Part shown: one piece after another, positions 29,133-37,138 of the stretch
Numbering within the stretch: position 1 is the stretch's first letter
How the letters are laid out: each line of letters opens with the position of its first letter
Assembly (NCBI GenBank): GCA_001464955.1
Contig: LNEM01000015.1
Location: 1 to 64,000, forward strand
Length of the DNA stretch: 64,000 bases
Origin: Rhizobiales bacterium Ga0077537
Lineage (GTDB): Bacteria; Pseudomonadota; Alphaproteobacteria; Rhizobiales; Hyphomicrobiaceae
Direction of reading: 5' to 3'
Made by a program: the position numbers and the translations under genes
The notes under the pieces: model-generated
Seen by the model: the letters and a program-made list of their open reading frames with translations, nothing else
Database searches by the model: none
What the model was told of the DNA's origin: nothing

Positions 29133-29615
29133 TCAGCGCCCCTTCACGTCCCAGAAATCGCCCCGGAAATAGAGGAGCGGCTGCACGTCCTCGCGGAAGG
29201 TGCCGTCCTTGACGCGCCCGATGAAGATCGAATGCGTCTCGAACTGGTGCTCGTCCATCAGCTCGCAGTCGAGCGTCGCGAGCGAGCCCTTGAGCGCCGG
29301 CGCACCGGTGTCGAGCGTTTCCCAGGCGTCGGCGTCGAAGCGCGCTTCACCCTCGACCAGCTTGGTCGAGAACCGCCGCGCCAGATCGAAGTGCTCCTGC
29401 GCCAGAATGTTGACGGCGAAGCACTTGTTGGCCCGGATCGGCGTATGCGCGCTGGCATTGCGGTTGACGCAGATGAGCACCGACGGCGGTGAGTCGGAGA
29501 GCGAGCACATCGCGGTTGCGGTCAGCCCCGTGCGTTCTCCGGGCTTTCCCACGGTGATGATTGTCACGGCGCCGGCCTGATGGCGCATGAGGGCCTTGAA
29601 TTTCGCGCTGTCCAT
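29133..29615 (-). CDS. Flavin reductase-like FMN-binding protein
   Basis: A 160-residue flavin reductase domain protein (HpaC/DszD type) that supplies reduced FMN to partner monooxygenases. Typical blocks: FKALMRHQAGAVTIIT, GLTATAMCSLSDSPPSVLICVN, FAVNILAQEH and the ending HSIFIGRV. ATG 29615 is preferred for GGGAGA seven bases upstream. It lies 96 bp downstream of a luciferase-like monooxygenase on the same strand, forming a likely two-component oxygenase. Confidence 0.9.
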   Translation of the reverse strand: MDSAKFKALMRHQAGAVTIITVGKPGERTGLTATAMCSLSDSPPSVLICVNRNASAHTPIRANKCFAVNILAQEHFDLARRFSTKLVEGEARFDADAWETLDTGAPALKGSLATLDCELMDEHQFETHSIFIGRVKDGTFREDVQPLLYFRGDFWDVKGR

Positions 29616-29711
29616 CGCGGCATCTCCCGGGCATCGAGCTTGGGTGGCGGCCACCCCCTGCCGGGGCTGCGGCCGCTCCGTGCGAACGCGTGGCGAACCG
29701 ACGCTACAGCG

Positions 29712-31073
29712 TCACGCCTTCGCCTTCCAGTCCCCGATCTCGGCCTTGGGCAGCCCGAGGTTCTCGCGCAGCGTCGCGCCCTTGTAGTCCTTGTGGTGAA
29801 GGCCGCGCCGCTGCAGCTCCGGCACCACCATCCGGACGAAGTCCTCGTAGCCGCCGGGAAGATGCGTTGCAGCCACCACGAAGCCGTCACAGCAGGTGTT
29901 GAACCACTCCTCGAGCCCGTCCGCGACGTCCTTGGCCGTCCCGACGAAGCGCGGGAACTCGCGCACGGTGCCGCGGTTCGAGAAGTCGACGAAATCGCGG
30001 ATCGTCGGGTTCTGCTTGCCCGACAGCGCCACCACCCGGTCGACGATGCCACGAAGGCCCGAGATGCCGGCCATCTCCTCGGTCGAGAACGAGCTGTCCA
30101 TCGGCTTCGAGTAGAAGTCGAAGTTGAGCACTTCCGAGAGGAGCGCCAGCGCGTCGACGGGCTGCGCGAGCTTGTCGATCACGGCCATCTTGTCTTCGGC
30201 CATGGCCTTCGTCTCGCCGGTGACGCAATAGACGGCGGGCGCCACCGCGACGCTGGCGGGATCACGGCCGCAATTCGCGATCAGGTCCTTGAAGCTCTTG
30301 TACGTCTTCCGCCCGATGTCGATGTTCGGGTAGACGCAGAACACGAGATCACCCCAGCGCGCCGAGAAGAGCTGCCCGCGCCCCGACTGGCCGGCCTGGA
30401 TCACGACCGGACGGCCCTGCGCCGAGCGCGGCACGGTGAACGGCCCGCGCGACTTGAACCATTTGCCCTTGTGGTCGAGCCGGTGAACTTTGGACGGATC
30501 GGCGAACACGCCCGTCGCCTTGTCGACGACTATGGCACCGTCTTCCCACGTGTCCCAGTGGCCGAGCACGACCTCCATGAACTCGTCGGCGACGTCGTAA
30601 CGCAGATCGTGCTCGAGATGTTCGTCGCGGCCCATGTTCTGGGCCTCGGAATTGTTCAGCGACGTGACCACGTTCCACGCCGCCCGGCCGCCGCTCATCA
30701 GGTCGAGCGTCGACATCACGCGCGCCACATGGAAGGGCTCGTAGTAGGTCGTCGAATAGGTCGAGCCGAGGCCGAGGTTCTTGGTCACCGTCGCCATCAT
30801 CGACAGGATCGTCACCGGATCCATCTTGACGACGCGGATACCGTGCTTGACCGCTTCGGCATGGTCGGAACCGAGGATGTCGGGCATCGCGAGCCGGTCA
30901 TCGAAGAAGCCGAGGTGGAACTTTCCGTATTCCAGCGTCTGCGCGATGCGCTGGAAGTATTGCGGCCCGAGGAAATCCGTCATCGAGTGGGGATGGCGCC
31001 AGGAGCCCACATAGTTCGAGCAGTTCTGCGCCTGCAGGAACCCGACCAGTGCCATTTCGCGCGTCTTCGCCAT
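29712..31073 (-). CDS. FMN-dependent luciferase-like monooxygenase, partner of flavin reductase
   Basis: A 453-residue NtaA/SnaA/DszA-type oxygenase. Landmarks: SWRHPHSMTDFLGPQYFQRIAQTLEYGKF, STLDLMSGGRAAWNVVTSLN, YDVADEFMEVVLGHWDTWEDGA and PVVIQAGQSGRGQLFSARWGD. It shares these blocks with the monooxygenase at 17046 but differs enough to be a different branch. The neighbouring reductase probably provides FMNH2. A TTGTCCGGACAA palindrome lies 43 bp before its ATG. The substrate, probably a heterocycle or amine, cannot be named. Confidence 0.87.
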   Translation of the reverse strand: MAKTREMALVGFLQAQNCSNYVGSWRHPHSMTDFLGPQYFQRIAQTLEYGKFHLGFFDDRLAMPDILGSDHAEAVKHGIRVVKMDPVTILSMMATVTKNLGLGSTYSTTYYEPFHVARVMSTLDLMSGGRAAWNVVTSLNNSEAQNMGRDEHLEHDLRYDVADEFMEVVLGHWDTWEDGAIVVDKATGVFADPSKVHRLDHKGKWFKSRGPFTVPRSAQGRPVVIQAGQSGRGQLFSARWGDLVFCVYPNIDIGRKTYKSFKDLIANCGRDPASVAVAPAVYCVTGETKAMAEDKMAVIDKLAQPVDALALLSEVLNFDFYSKPMDSSFSTEEMAGISGLRGIVDRVVALSGKQNPTIRDFVDFSNRGTVREFPRFVGTAKDVADGLEEWFNTCCDGFVVAATHLPGGYEDFVRMVVPELQRRGLHHKDYKGATLRENLGLPKAEIGDWKAKA

Positions 31074-31115
31074 CGTCTTCGATCCTCAGAGGGCTTCGGC
31101 CCCGCCGCAAGCTTT

Positions 31116-31127
31116 TTGTCCGGACAA
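31116..31127. promoter_or_regulatory. Second copy of palindrome TTGTCCGGACAA
   Basis: Identical to the palindrome at 14050-14061. It lies 43-54 bp upstream of the monooxygenase ATG, within the expected promoter, and about 205 bp before glyS. The shared site suggests one regulator for both loci. Confidence 0.45.
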
Positions 31128-31332
31128 TCGCTTATCCGGTTTTCGGGCGCCCGTCATGCCCCCTTGCACGTTGTGCGACAATCGACGCGCGCCGCCGCCG
31201 CCTCTCGGCCCGGCCCCTTGGACCGATCAGGACTGTTGCTGACCGCCGCCCTTGCCAGCGCCATGGAATGACGGCAAGGGATGGGACCCGGCCCGTTGCC
31301 GGATCGATGTCCAACTGGAAGCGGCGTCTCCC

Positions 31333-33453
31333 ATGCACACCTCCTCCGAACTTCTGATCGAGCTCTTCTCCGAGGAGATCCCGGCCCGCATGCAGGCCCG
31401 CGCCGCCGAGGACCTGAAGCGCCTCGTGCTGGAGGGCCTGAAAGCGCGCGGCCTCACGACCGGCACCGCGTTGGCGTTCGCCACCCCACGCCGCCTGACC
31501 TTGGCCATTGCCGACGTGCCGTCAATGTCGCCCGCCGTCTCCGAGGAGCGGAAGGGCCCCCGCGTCGGCGCGCCGGACGCGGCAATCCAGGGCTTCCTGA
31601 AGAGCGCCGGCCTCGCCTCGATCGACCAGGCGACCGTCATCGAGGACGGCAAGAAGGGCAGCTATTACGCCGCCCGCATCGAGCGCCCGGGCATGCCCAC
31701 ATCGGTCATCGTCGCCGACACGCTTCGTGATGTCTGCGAGAAGTTCCCCTGGCCGAAATCGCAGCGCTGGGGCTCCGGCTCGTTCACCTGGGTGCGCCCG
31801 CTGCAATCGATCCTCTGCCTCTACGCGGGCGAGGTGGTGCACGTGGAGATCGGCGGCATCGCAAGCGGCAACGTCACGCGCGGCCACCGCTTCCACGGCA
31901 ATCACCCCATCACCGTCACGAGCTTCGAGGACTACGGCACGAAGCTGAACGCCGCGAAGGTGCTGCTGCCCGCCTCCGAGCGCGTCGAGATGATCCGCGA
32001 GCAGGCCGAGGCGCTGGCCCGCAAGGCCGGCCTCGAGTTGGTCGAGGACGAGGCGCTGCTGGCCGAGAACGCCGGCCTCACCGAGTGGCCGACCGTCCAC
32101 ATGGGCACCTTCGACGAGGCCTTCCTCGCCGTCCCGGGCGAGTGCCTGACGACGTCCATGCGCGCGCACCAGAAGTGCTTCTCGCTCCGCGATCCCGCGA
32201 CCGGAAAGCTCGCCAACCGCTTCCTGATGGTCGCCAACCTCGTCGCGGCGGACGGCGGGCATGAGATCATCAAGGGCAACGAGAAAGTCATCCGCGCGCG
32301 GCTCTCGGACGCCCGCTTCTTCTGGGAGCAGGACCTGAAGCGCAAGCTCGAGCCGATGCACTTCGAGCTGAAGGGCATCACGTTCCACGAAAAGCTCGGC
32401 ACCCAGTGGGACCGCATGGAGCGGATCACCGAACTCGCCCGCCAGATCGCCGGCAGCGTCGACGCCGAGCCCGAACTCGCCGGCCGCGCGGCTCAGCTCT
32501 GCAAGGCCGATCTCGTCTCGGGCATGGTCGGCGAGTTCCCCGAGTTGCAGGGCCTCATGGGCCGCTACTACGCCGAATCCGAGCACATGAACCCCAAGAT
32601 CGCCGCCGCGATCGAGGAGCACTACAAGCCGCGCGGCGCCGGCGACACGATCCCGACGGCGCCGGTCTCGATCGCCGTGGCGCTCGCCGACAAGCTCGAT
32701 CAACTCGTTGGCTTCTGGGCCATCGGCGAGAAGCCGACGGGCTCCGGCGACCCCTACCAGCTCCGCCGCGCCGCCCTCGGCATCATCCGCATCGTGCTGG
32801 AGAACGATCTCAGGGTACCGCTGGTGCCCCTGATCGAGATGCATCGCAAGCGCGTCGGAGTCACCATGCTCGGTGGCTTGCGCTCCGATCTCAACGCGAC
32901 GGAAGTCGAGCGTCTTGAGCTTGCGACCTCCGACCTCCTCTCCTTCTTCGCCGACCGCCTGAAGGTCCATCTCCGCGAAAAGGGCGCGCGGCACGACCTG
33001 ATCGACGCCGTGTTCTCCCTCGGCGGGCAGGACGACCTCGCCCTCGTGGTACGCCGCGTGGAGGCGCTCGACGCCTTCCTCAAGTCCGACGACGGCGCCA
33101 ACCTGCTCGCGGGCGTGAAGCGCGCAGCCAACATCCTCGCCATCGAGGAGAAGAAGGACAAGCGCACCTACGCCGAGCCCTACGACATCAAGTTGCTTGT
33201 CGAGAAGGAAGAGGCTGCACTCGCCGCCGCCATCGAGAGCGCCCGGCAGGACACGGTGGCGGCGCTTAACGTCGAGAACTTCACCGGCGCCATGAACGCA
33301 CTGGCCGACCTCCGCGCCCCCGTCGACGCCTTCTTCGAGAAGGTGACGGTCAACGCGCCGGACGCGGCATTGCGCGCCAATCGCCTGAAGCTCCTGTCAG
33401 AGATCCGCGCCGCGACGCAGACCGTCGCCGATTTCTCGAAGATCGCGGGCTGA
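31333..33453 (+). CDS. glyS: Glycyl-tRNA synthetase beta subunit
   Basis: Beta chain of the bacterial alpha2beta2 glycyl-tRNA synthetase, which binds and proofreads the tRNA. The 706 residues start at ATG 31333 with the family's [16 protein letters not shown]. Further landmarks are [36 protein letters not shown], the HD-like [10 protein letters not shown] and a C-terminal anticodon-binding helical domain. The alpha-subunit gene glyQ, normally directly upstream, is not present here: the upstream neighbour is a divergent monooxygenase. The 259-bp upstream gap is GC-rich with no clear sigma-70 promoter. Confidence 0.96.
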   Translation: MHTSSELLIELFSEEIPARMQARAAEDLKRLVLEGLKARGLTTGTALAFATPRRLTLAIADVPSMSPAVSEERKGPRVGAPDAAIQGFLKSAGLASIDQATVIEDGKKGSYYAARIERPGMPTSVIVADTLRDVCEKFPWPKSQRWGSGSFTWVRPLQSILCLYAGEVVHVEIGGIASGNVTRGHRFHGNHPITVTSFEDYGTKLNAAKVLLPASERVEMIREQAEALARKAGLELVEDEALLAENAGLTEWPTVHMGTFDEAFLAVPGECLTTSMRAHQKCFSLRDPATGKLANRFLMVANLVAADGGHEIIKGNEKVIRARLSDARFFWEQDLKRKLEPMHFELKGITFHEKLGTQWDRMERITELARQIAGSVDAEPELAGRAAQLCKADLVSGMVGEFPELQGLMGRYYAESEHMNPKIAAAIEEHYKPRGAGDTIPTAPVSIAVALADKLDQLVGFWAIGEKPTGSGDPYQLRRAALGIIRIVLENDLRVPLVPLIEMHRKRVGVTMLGGLRSDLNATEVERLELATSDLLSFFADRLKVHLREKGARHDLIDAVFSLGGQDDLALVVRRVEALDAFLKSDDGANLLAGVKRAANILAIEEKKDKRTYAEPYDIKLLVEKEEAALAAAIESARQDTVAALNVENFTGAMNALADLRAPVDAFFEKVTVNAPDAALRANRLKLLSEIRAATQTVADFSKIAG

Positions 33454-33465
33454 GCGGCCCCGGGC

Positions 33466-33714
33466 TCAGTCGCGGGCCCGGGCGTAGACCTGCTCGCACT
33501 CCGGGCAGCGCCACGTGACGCCGGGCACATGCGGCTCGGCGGTCGGATTGGCGAGCATCGACGCCTCGGGCGGCACGCAGATGTGCTCGGCCGCGACCAG
33601 CGACAGCAGCCGGTCATAAAGACTGGCACGCGCCATCTCGCGGACACCTGTCCCATGGGCACGACCGAGCGCGGCCGCACCGTCGCCACCGGCAGTCGAG
33701 GGGAAGAATCGCAT
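33466..33714 (-). CDS. Small CxxC protein, unknown
   Basis: An 82-codon frame ending in WRCPECEQVYARARD, where Cys-Pro-Glu-Cys could bind zinc as half of a ribbon. GTGAGG lies four bases before ATG 33714; an internal ATG at 33636 (MARASLYDRLLSLV) would give 56 residues. It lies 12 bp from the glyS stop on the opposite strand. No family recognised. A 7-bp hairpin (GCTGCCG/CGGCAGC, 33737-33753) lies just upstream. Confidence 0.5.
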   Translation of the reverse strand: MRFFPSTAGGDGAAALGRAHGTGVREMARASLYDRLLSLVAAEHICVPPEASMLANPTAEPHVPGVTWRCPECEQVYARARD

Positions 33715-33804
33715 GGCACCTCACCCTGAACGGGACGCTGCCGGATCGGCAGCACACCGCAAAGAGTGGGGCGCGAGAGGTTGATAAAGCGTGACCCGGC
33801 GTAG

Positions 33805-34980
33805 TTAACCGGCCTTCACCGGCGCGAACTTGCCCGCCTCCGCCGCGTGCCACCACTTGCCGGCGACGACTGTACCGTCGGCGACGATGCGCTTCTTGCC
33901 GGTCATGTGCTCGCCGATGGCGTCGACGTAGTCGAATTCGCCGTCCTTTACCGAGAGGATGGTCGCGTCCCCCGCCGACCCGGGTTTGAGCGAACCCAGC
34001 TCCGGCCGCTTCAGCGCCATCGCGGCGTTGATGGTCGACTGCTTGATCACCTCGCCGAGCGGCATCCCGAGGCACAGGAACTTCGACATCGTCGTCACCT
34101 GATCGAAGGCCGGTCCGTCGATGCAGAGCGCGTGCACGTCCGACGAGATGGTGTCCGGCATGAAGCCGTTGGCGAGCATCGCCCGCGCCGTCTTGAACGC
34201 GAACGAGCCCTTGCCGTGGCCGATGTCGAAGAGAACGCCCCGCTGCCGGGCGTCGAGCACGGCGTGCTTGACCTTGCCCTGCGAATTGACCGGCGCATTC
34301 GGGAAGGGACGGAACGCGTGCGTCAGCACATCGCCCGGCCGGAGCATGCCGATCACCTCCTCGTAGGAGGGCGGCGGATGGTCGATGTGGCACATCAGCG
34401 GCATGCCCACCTCGTCGGCCACCTGCAGCGCGATGTTGAGCGGCGCCGTACCCTGATCCCCCGAGGCGTGCAGCCCGACGCGCACCTTGATGCCGACGAT
34501 GCAATCGCGGTTCTTGTCGGCGACCTCGACGGCCTCGCGCGGCGCCATCAGCTCGATGTTCTTGGATTCGCCGATCATGTGCGTCTTCGAGAAGGCATAG
34601 ATGCCCGCGAACGACACGTGCAGATAGGCGAGGATGCGCACCTCCGACCGCTCGATGACGTGCTTCTTGAAGCCGGCGAAATTGCCCGGCCCCGCGCTGC
34701 CCGTGTCGACCGACGTCGTGACACCCGAGAGCCGGCAGAAATCCTCCGCGTCGATGCCGAGCGACGTGCCGCCCCAGTAGACGTGGGTATGGAGATCGAT
34801 GAGCCCCGGCGACACGATATGCCCCGAGACGTCGCGCACCTCGGTGGCGGGCCCCGCTTTCAGGTCGCGGCCGACCGCCGCCACCTTGCCGCCTGTGAAC
34901 GCCACGTCCATGACGCCGTCGATCGCCTGCGACGGGTCGATCACCCGTCCGCCTTTGAGGATCAGGTCTGGGGTCGCCAT
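33805..34980 (-). CDS. Amidohydrolase/deacetylase family metallohydrolase
   Basis: A 391-residue TIM-barrel amidohydrolase of the dihydroorotase-like branch. The HxH pair is His64/His66 in LIDLHTHVYWG. The likely carboxylated Lys is in CIVGIKVRVGLHA; further His ligands are in MCHIDHPPPSYEE and FDIGHGKGSFAF, and the catalytic Asp is in TISSDVHALCIDG. Such proteins hydrolyse cyclic amides or deacetylate. No operon partner is seen; the upstream gap leads into the reverse-transcriptase region. Confidence 0.87.
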   Translation of the reverse strand: MATPDLILKGGRVIDPSQAIDGVMDVAFTGGKVAAVGRDLKAGPATEVRDVSGHIVSPGLIDLHTHVYWGGTSLGIDAEDFCRLSGVTTSVDTGSAGPGNFAGFKKHVIERSEVRILAYLHVSFAGIYAFSKTHMIGESKNIELMAPREAVEVADKNRDCIVGIKVRVGLHASGDQGTAPLNIALQVADEVGMPLMCHIDHPPPSYEEVIGMLRPGDVLTHAFRPFPNAPVNSQGKVKHAVLDARQRGVLFDIGHGKGSFAFKTARAMLANGFMPDTISSDVHALCIDGPAFDQVTTMSKFLCLGMPLGEVIKQSTINAAMALKRPELGSLKPGSAGDATILSVKDGEFDYVDAIGEHMTGKKRIVADGTVVAGKWWHAAEAGKFAPVKAG

Positions 34981-35206
34981 GGGTCGGTCTCCGCGGGAAA
35001 GGGCTGCGCTTGTTCAGCCCGACAATGCCGCGCCCGTGCGACGAGGGGAAGGGTTCTCGTTCCGGCGCCCCCGTGCCGCCTCACCCCGCCGACATCTTTG
35101 CGGCGCGGCACAGGGCGCGGCGTTTCATCCAGAAGGAGATCGAAGCAAGGTGCGGATGGAGCAAGAGAGGTCGGAGCCTTAGCCGGAAGTCGTCACACCC
35201 ACAGGT

Positions 35207-35239
35207 GTCATCCTCGGGCTTGTCCCGAGGACCCATCGC
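35207..35239 (+). repeat. 33-bp REP-like palindromic repeat, left copy
   Basis: Contains the hairpin CCTCGGGCTTGTCCCGAGG (7-bp stem CCTCGGG/CCCGAGG with a 5-nt loop). Its exact reverse complement occurs at 37139-37171, on the other side of the reverse-transcriptase gene. Palindromes of this composition are common intergenic repeats in alphaproteobacteria. Confidence 0.85.
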
Positions 35240-35307
35240 GCCGCGTTCTCCTCACGCCGATTTTGACCCGGAGCGGACGTGTGGACGAGCTCTGCTCGTG
35301 CCTTGAA

Positions 35308-35335
35308 TTGACCAGAATCAGCAATCAAATAACTT
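35308..35335 (+). promoter_or_regulatory. Candidate promoter before the first 100-bp repeat
   Basis: In the only AT-rich patch of the area, TTGACC (35308-35313) is followed, after 16 nt, by TAACTT (35330-35335). The -35 box matches five of six consensus bases, the -10 only three. A start near 35343 would place the RNA 5' end almost exactly at the beginning of the first repeat (35348). Confidence 0.35.
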
Positions 35336-35347
35336 GCGTCAATTCTG

Positions 35348-35447
35348 GCTTCGGCCCCAAGTCGCGAGATGTTGGCGGTGCGGAGGCTAGGCGCGGTGTC
35401 GGTCATGCCGACAGCGTGCGGATCGCCACGGAGCTGAGCAGCCGCGA
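35348..35447 (+). repeat. 100-bp direct repeat, copy 1
   Basis: Identical over all 100 bases to 35676-35775. It contains a 6-bp hairpin TGTCGG-TCATG-CCGACA (35397-35413) and a 4-bp CGTG/CACG hairpin (35415-35430). The flanking bases differ on both sides, so the repeat edges are sharp. Confidence 0.97.
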
Positions 35448-35523
35448 CCCTTCAGCCTTGGCCTGTCTGCCGTGGCCGCGCTGCACATCCGTGCATATCA
35501 CACGGCGAATGGGACAATTTATC

Positions 35524-35554
35524 GGGCGAGGGCCGGGGGCCACGCGGCACTTGA
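35524..35554 (+). repeat. Degenerate copy of the reverse-transcriptase start region
   Basis: The GGGCGAGGGCCGGGGG segment and the following CGCGGCAC-TTGA resemble 35771-35802 (CGCGAGGGGTCGGGGGGA, then CGCGGCAC-ATGA) with two length differences. There it directly follows repeat 2 and holds the reverse-transcriptase ATG; here it follows repeat 1 after about 76 bp. It may be the remains of a longer duplicated unit. Confidence 0.45.
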
Positions 35555-35577
35555 CATCGTCAAAAACCTGGTAGGTT
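35551..35577 (+). promoter_or_regulatory. Candidate internal promoter before repeat 2
   Basis: A perfect -35 hexamer TTGACA (35551-35556) with TAGGTT (35572-35577) 15 nt further as a poor -10 box. It would give an RNA of repeat 2 plus the reverse transcriptase only. Confidence 0.3.
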
Positions 35578-35675
35578 GGAGACTGCCGAGATGCCGACGA
35601 GACCCACAAAGAGCCGCCCTGTTTGGGCGACGATGACGGCTGCCGCGCGTTCTGCGGTCGCCGCAGCCTTCCCTA

Positions 35676-35775
35676 GCTTCGGCCCCAAGTCGCGAGATGT
35701 TGGCGGTGCGGAGGCTAGGCGCGGTGTCGGTCATGCCGACAGCGTGCGGATCGCCACGGAGCTGAGCAGCCGCGA
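35676..35775 (+). repeat. 100-bp direct repeat, copy 2
   Basis: Exact copy of 35348-35447, starting 228 bp after the end of copy 1. It ends 23 bp before the ATG of the reverse transcriptase, so its 3' part lies in the leader of that gene and could influence translation. Confidence 0.97.
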
Positions 35776-35798
35776 GGGGTCGGGGGGACGCGCGGCAC

Positions 35799-37091
35799 AT
35801 GATCAACCCTGACCAACCCACCAAGAAGCCCCGAGATCTCTGCTGGGAGGTGCGCCGCCTCGACAGTCTGTGGAGCGCATGGCACTCGGTCAGGCAACGC
35901 GCACTCCTCTCTCGCGACAACGACACGCTGCGTGATGCGCGCGACATCGATCAGAATCCGTCGAAAAGCATTCGCGCCTTGCACGAGGCCCTGCGCCATG
36001 GCCGCTTCCGTTTCGACAAACAGCGCGGCGTCCTGAAGATCAAGAAGGGCAAGACGCCCAGACCCATCGTCATCTCACCGGTGCGCAACCGCATAGTTCA
36101 GCGCGCGATCTTGGACGTCCTACAGTCCGACAAGCCCGACATAGCGAAGCGGCTGGGTGACATCCCGAAAGTGTTGGCAACGCCGACGTCGGTCGGCGGC
36201 ATACCTGGACGCGGCAGTCCAGAAGCAGTCGTGCTGATCCAGCGGGCGATCCGCGAAGGCGCGACCCACTATCTCCGCTCGGACATCCAAAACTTCTTCA
36301 CGAAAGTCCCGACTCTCGACGTTCTCGCCTACTTGATGGGCCAGACCGGAGACAGTGCATTTGTTCAGTTCGTGAAGGACGCCCTTACCGTCGAACTGTC
36401 GAATGCTGAAGAGCCCAAGGTGCGCGAGTGGATCAGCCTCTTTCCCACCGGCGATGTCGGCGTGCCTCAAGGGTCTTCCCTGTCGGCACTCTGCGCTAAT
36501 GTCGTTCTGCGCGACTTCGATGCGGAGTTCAACAGCCGTGGCCTGACGACAGTGCGCTACATCGACGACTTTGTGATGTTGGGCACGAGCGAGAGAAGCC
36601 TGCGGCGGGCGTGGACCTCTGCCGTGGCCCATCTCGATCGCCTAGGGCTCGAGGCACACTCCCCTTTCCCAGGAAGTGCCAAGGCATCTGCTGGGTTCAC
36701 AAGAGACGGCTTTGACTTCTTGTCGTTCCGTTTTCACGATGGGAAGATCAGCCCATCGCGCATGGCCAAGCAAAAATTACTGGAAGCAATAGCCTCGAAA
36801 TTTCGTGACTCTCGTCGAATGATCCTTGCAACAGCCAACGCCCCACGGCGTGCCGAGCCGCGCCTCGTACAGGCCCTTGCATCGATTGATCACCATATCA
36901 GAGGCTGGGGCGATGCTTTTAAGAATGTCGATCAGCGACTTGAATTTTCGCAGCTCGACCAGGAAATCCAAAGGGCGGTGGGTCGGTTCGTTGGAAGCTT
37001 TTTCAAGGCTGCACCGGGAATGATGACGCCCGAAAAGATGCGCGCGCTCGGCATTGCGCTGCTGGCGGATACACCTACGATCAGTCAATAG
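35799..37091 (+). CDS. Standalone reverse transcriptase (group II-like / DRT-like)
   Basis: An RNA-dependent DNA polymerase of 430 residues. Motifs in order: PRPIVISPVRNRIVQRAI (RT1-2, about 87-104), LRSDIQNFF (RT3 with catalytic Asp162), GVPQGSSLSALCANVVL (RT4, 221-237), YIDDF (254-258, catalytic Asp256/Asp257), GFDFLSFRF (304-312). A thumb with SIDHHIRGWGDAF (362-374) resembles the group II intron RT thumb. No maturase DNA-binding or HNH endonuclease domain and no second enzymatic domain are present, so it is not a complete group II intron protein. YIDD replaces the usual YADD, as in the G2L4 repair reverse transcriptase. The retron VTG motif is not evident. The gene is visibly less GC-rich, with TTA and ATA codons, suggesting transfer. 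The ribosome site is weak (GGGGGG 11 nt upstream). Possible roles are phage defence, DNA repair or retron-like cDNA synthesis. Confidence 0.9.
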   Translation: MINPDQPTKKPRDLCWEVRRLDSLWSAWHSVRQRALLSRDNDTLRDARDIDQNPSKSIRALHEALRHGRFRFDKQRGVLKIKKGKTPRPIVISPVRNRIVQRAILDVLQSDKPDIAKRLGDIPKVLATPTSVGGIPGRGSPEAVVLIQRAIREGATHYLRSDIQNFFTKVPTLDVLAYLMGQTGDSAFVQFVKDALTVELSNAEEPKVREWISLFPTGDVGVPQGSSLSALCANVVLRDFDAEFNSRGLTTVRYIDDFVMLGTSERSLRRAWTSAVAHLDRLGLEAHSPFPGSAKASAGFTRDGFDFLSFRFHDGKISPSRMAKQKLLEAIASKFRDSRRMILATANAPRRAEPRLVQALASIDHHIRGWGDAFKNVDQRLEFSQLDQEIQRAVGRFVGSFFKAAPGMMTPEKMRALGIALLADTPTISQ

Positions 37092-37138
37092 TCACGACGT
37101 TTCCTCCTGGCCCCTTCTCGACATTCGGCAATCGGGGA

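Larger units (their letters stand above)
34981..35798. other. Long non-coding stretch with repeats and hairpins before the reverse transcriptase
   Basis: A stretch of 818 bp without a convincing gene on either strand. From left to right: about 225 bp without recognisable structure; a 33-bp palindrome-containing repeat (35207-35239); a hairpin ACGAGC-TCT-GCTCGT (35285-35299); an AT-rich patch (35301-35347) with a 7-bp inverted repeat CCAGAAT/ATTCTGG (35312-35318, 35342-35348); the first 100-bp repeat; a 228-bp spacer with hairpins CGCCC-TGTTT-GGGCG (35615-35629) and CTGCGG-TCG-CCGCAG (35652-35666); and the second 100-bp repeat. The short open frames here seem incidental. Confidence 0.8.
35343..35798 (+). 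ncRNA. Candidate structured leader RNA of the reverse transcriptase
   Basis: Proposed because the stretch has no good coding frame, is rich in short perfect hairpins, contains two identical 100-nt segments, starts at a promoter-like patch and leads directly into the reverse-transcriptase start codon. Retrons and several defence-associated reverse transcriptases are made together with such an upstream RNA, used as template or primer. The boundaries are guesses. Confidence 0.4.

Noticed and set aside
33737-33753. Hairpin GCTGCCG-GAT-CGGCAGC as a terminator for the amidohydrolase gene
   Set aside because: No T run follows on the minus strand, so it is mentioned only with the neighbouring small gene.
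35179-35406. A 75-codon minus-strand frame across repeat 1 (MTDTAPSLRTANISRLG...), with a similar beginning across repeat 2
   Set aside because: The two frames share only the part inside the 100-bp repeat, then differ completely and lack ribosome sites. A peptide made from the repeat cannot be fully excluded.
33847-35574. A 575-codon open frame on the plus strand that covers repeat 1
   Set aside because: Most of it is antisense to the amidohydrolase gene, and its end runs into the repeat region without any recognisable protein feature.
35348-35775. A possible CRISPR array because of direct repeats
   Set aside because: Only two copies, each 100 bp long with a 228-bp spacer, and no cas genes nearby.
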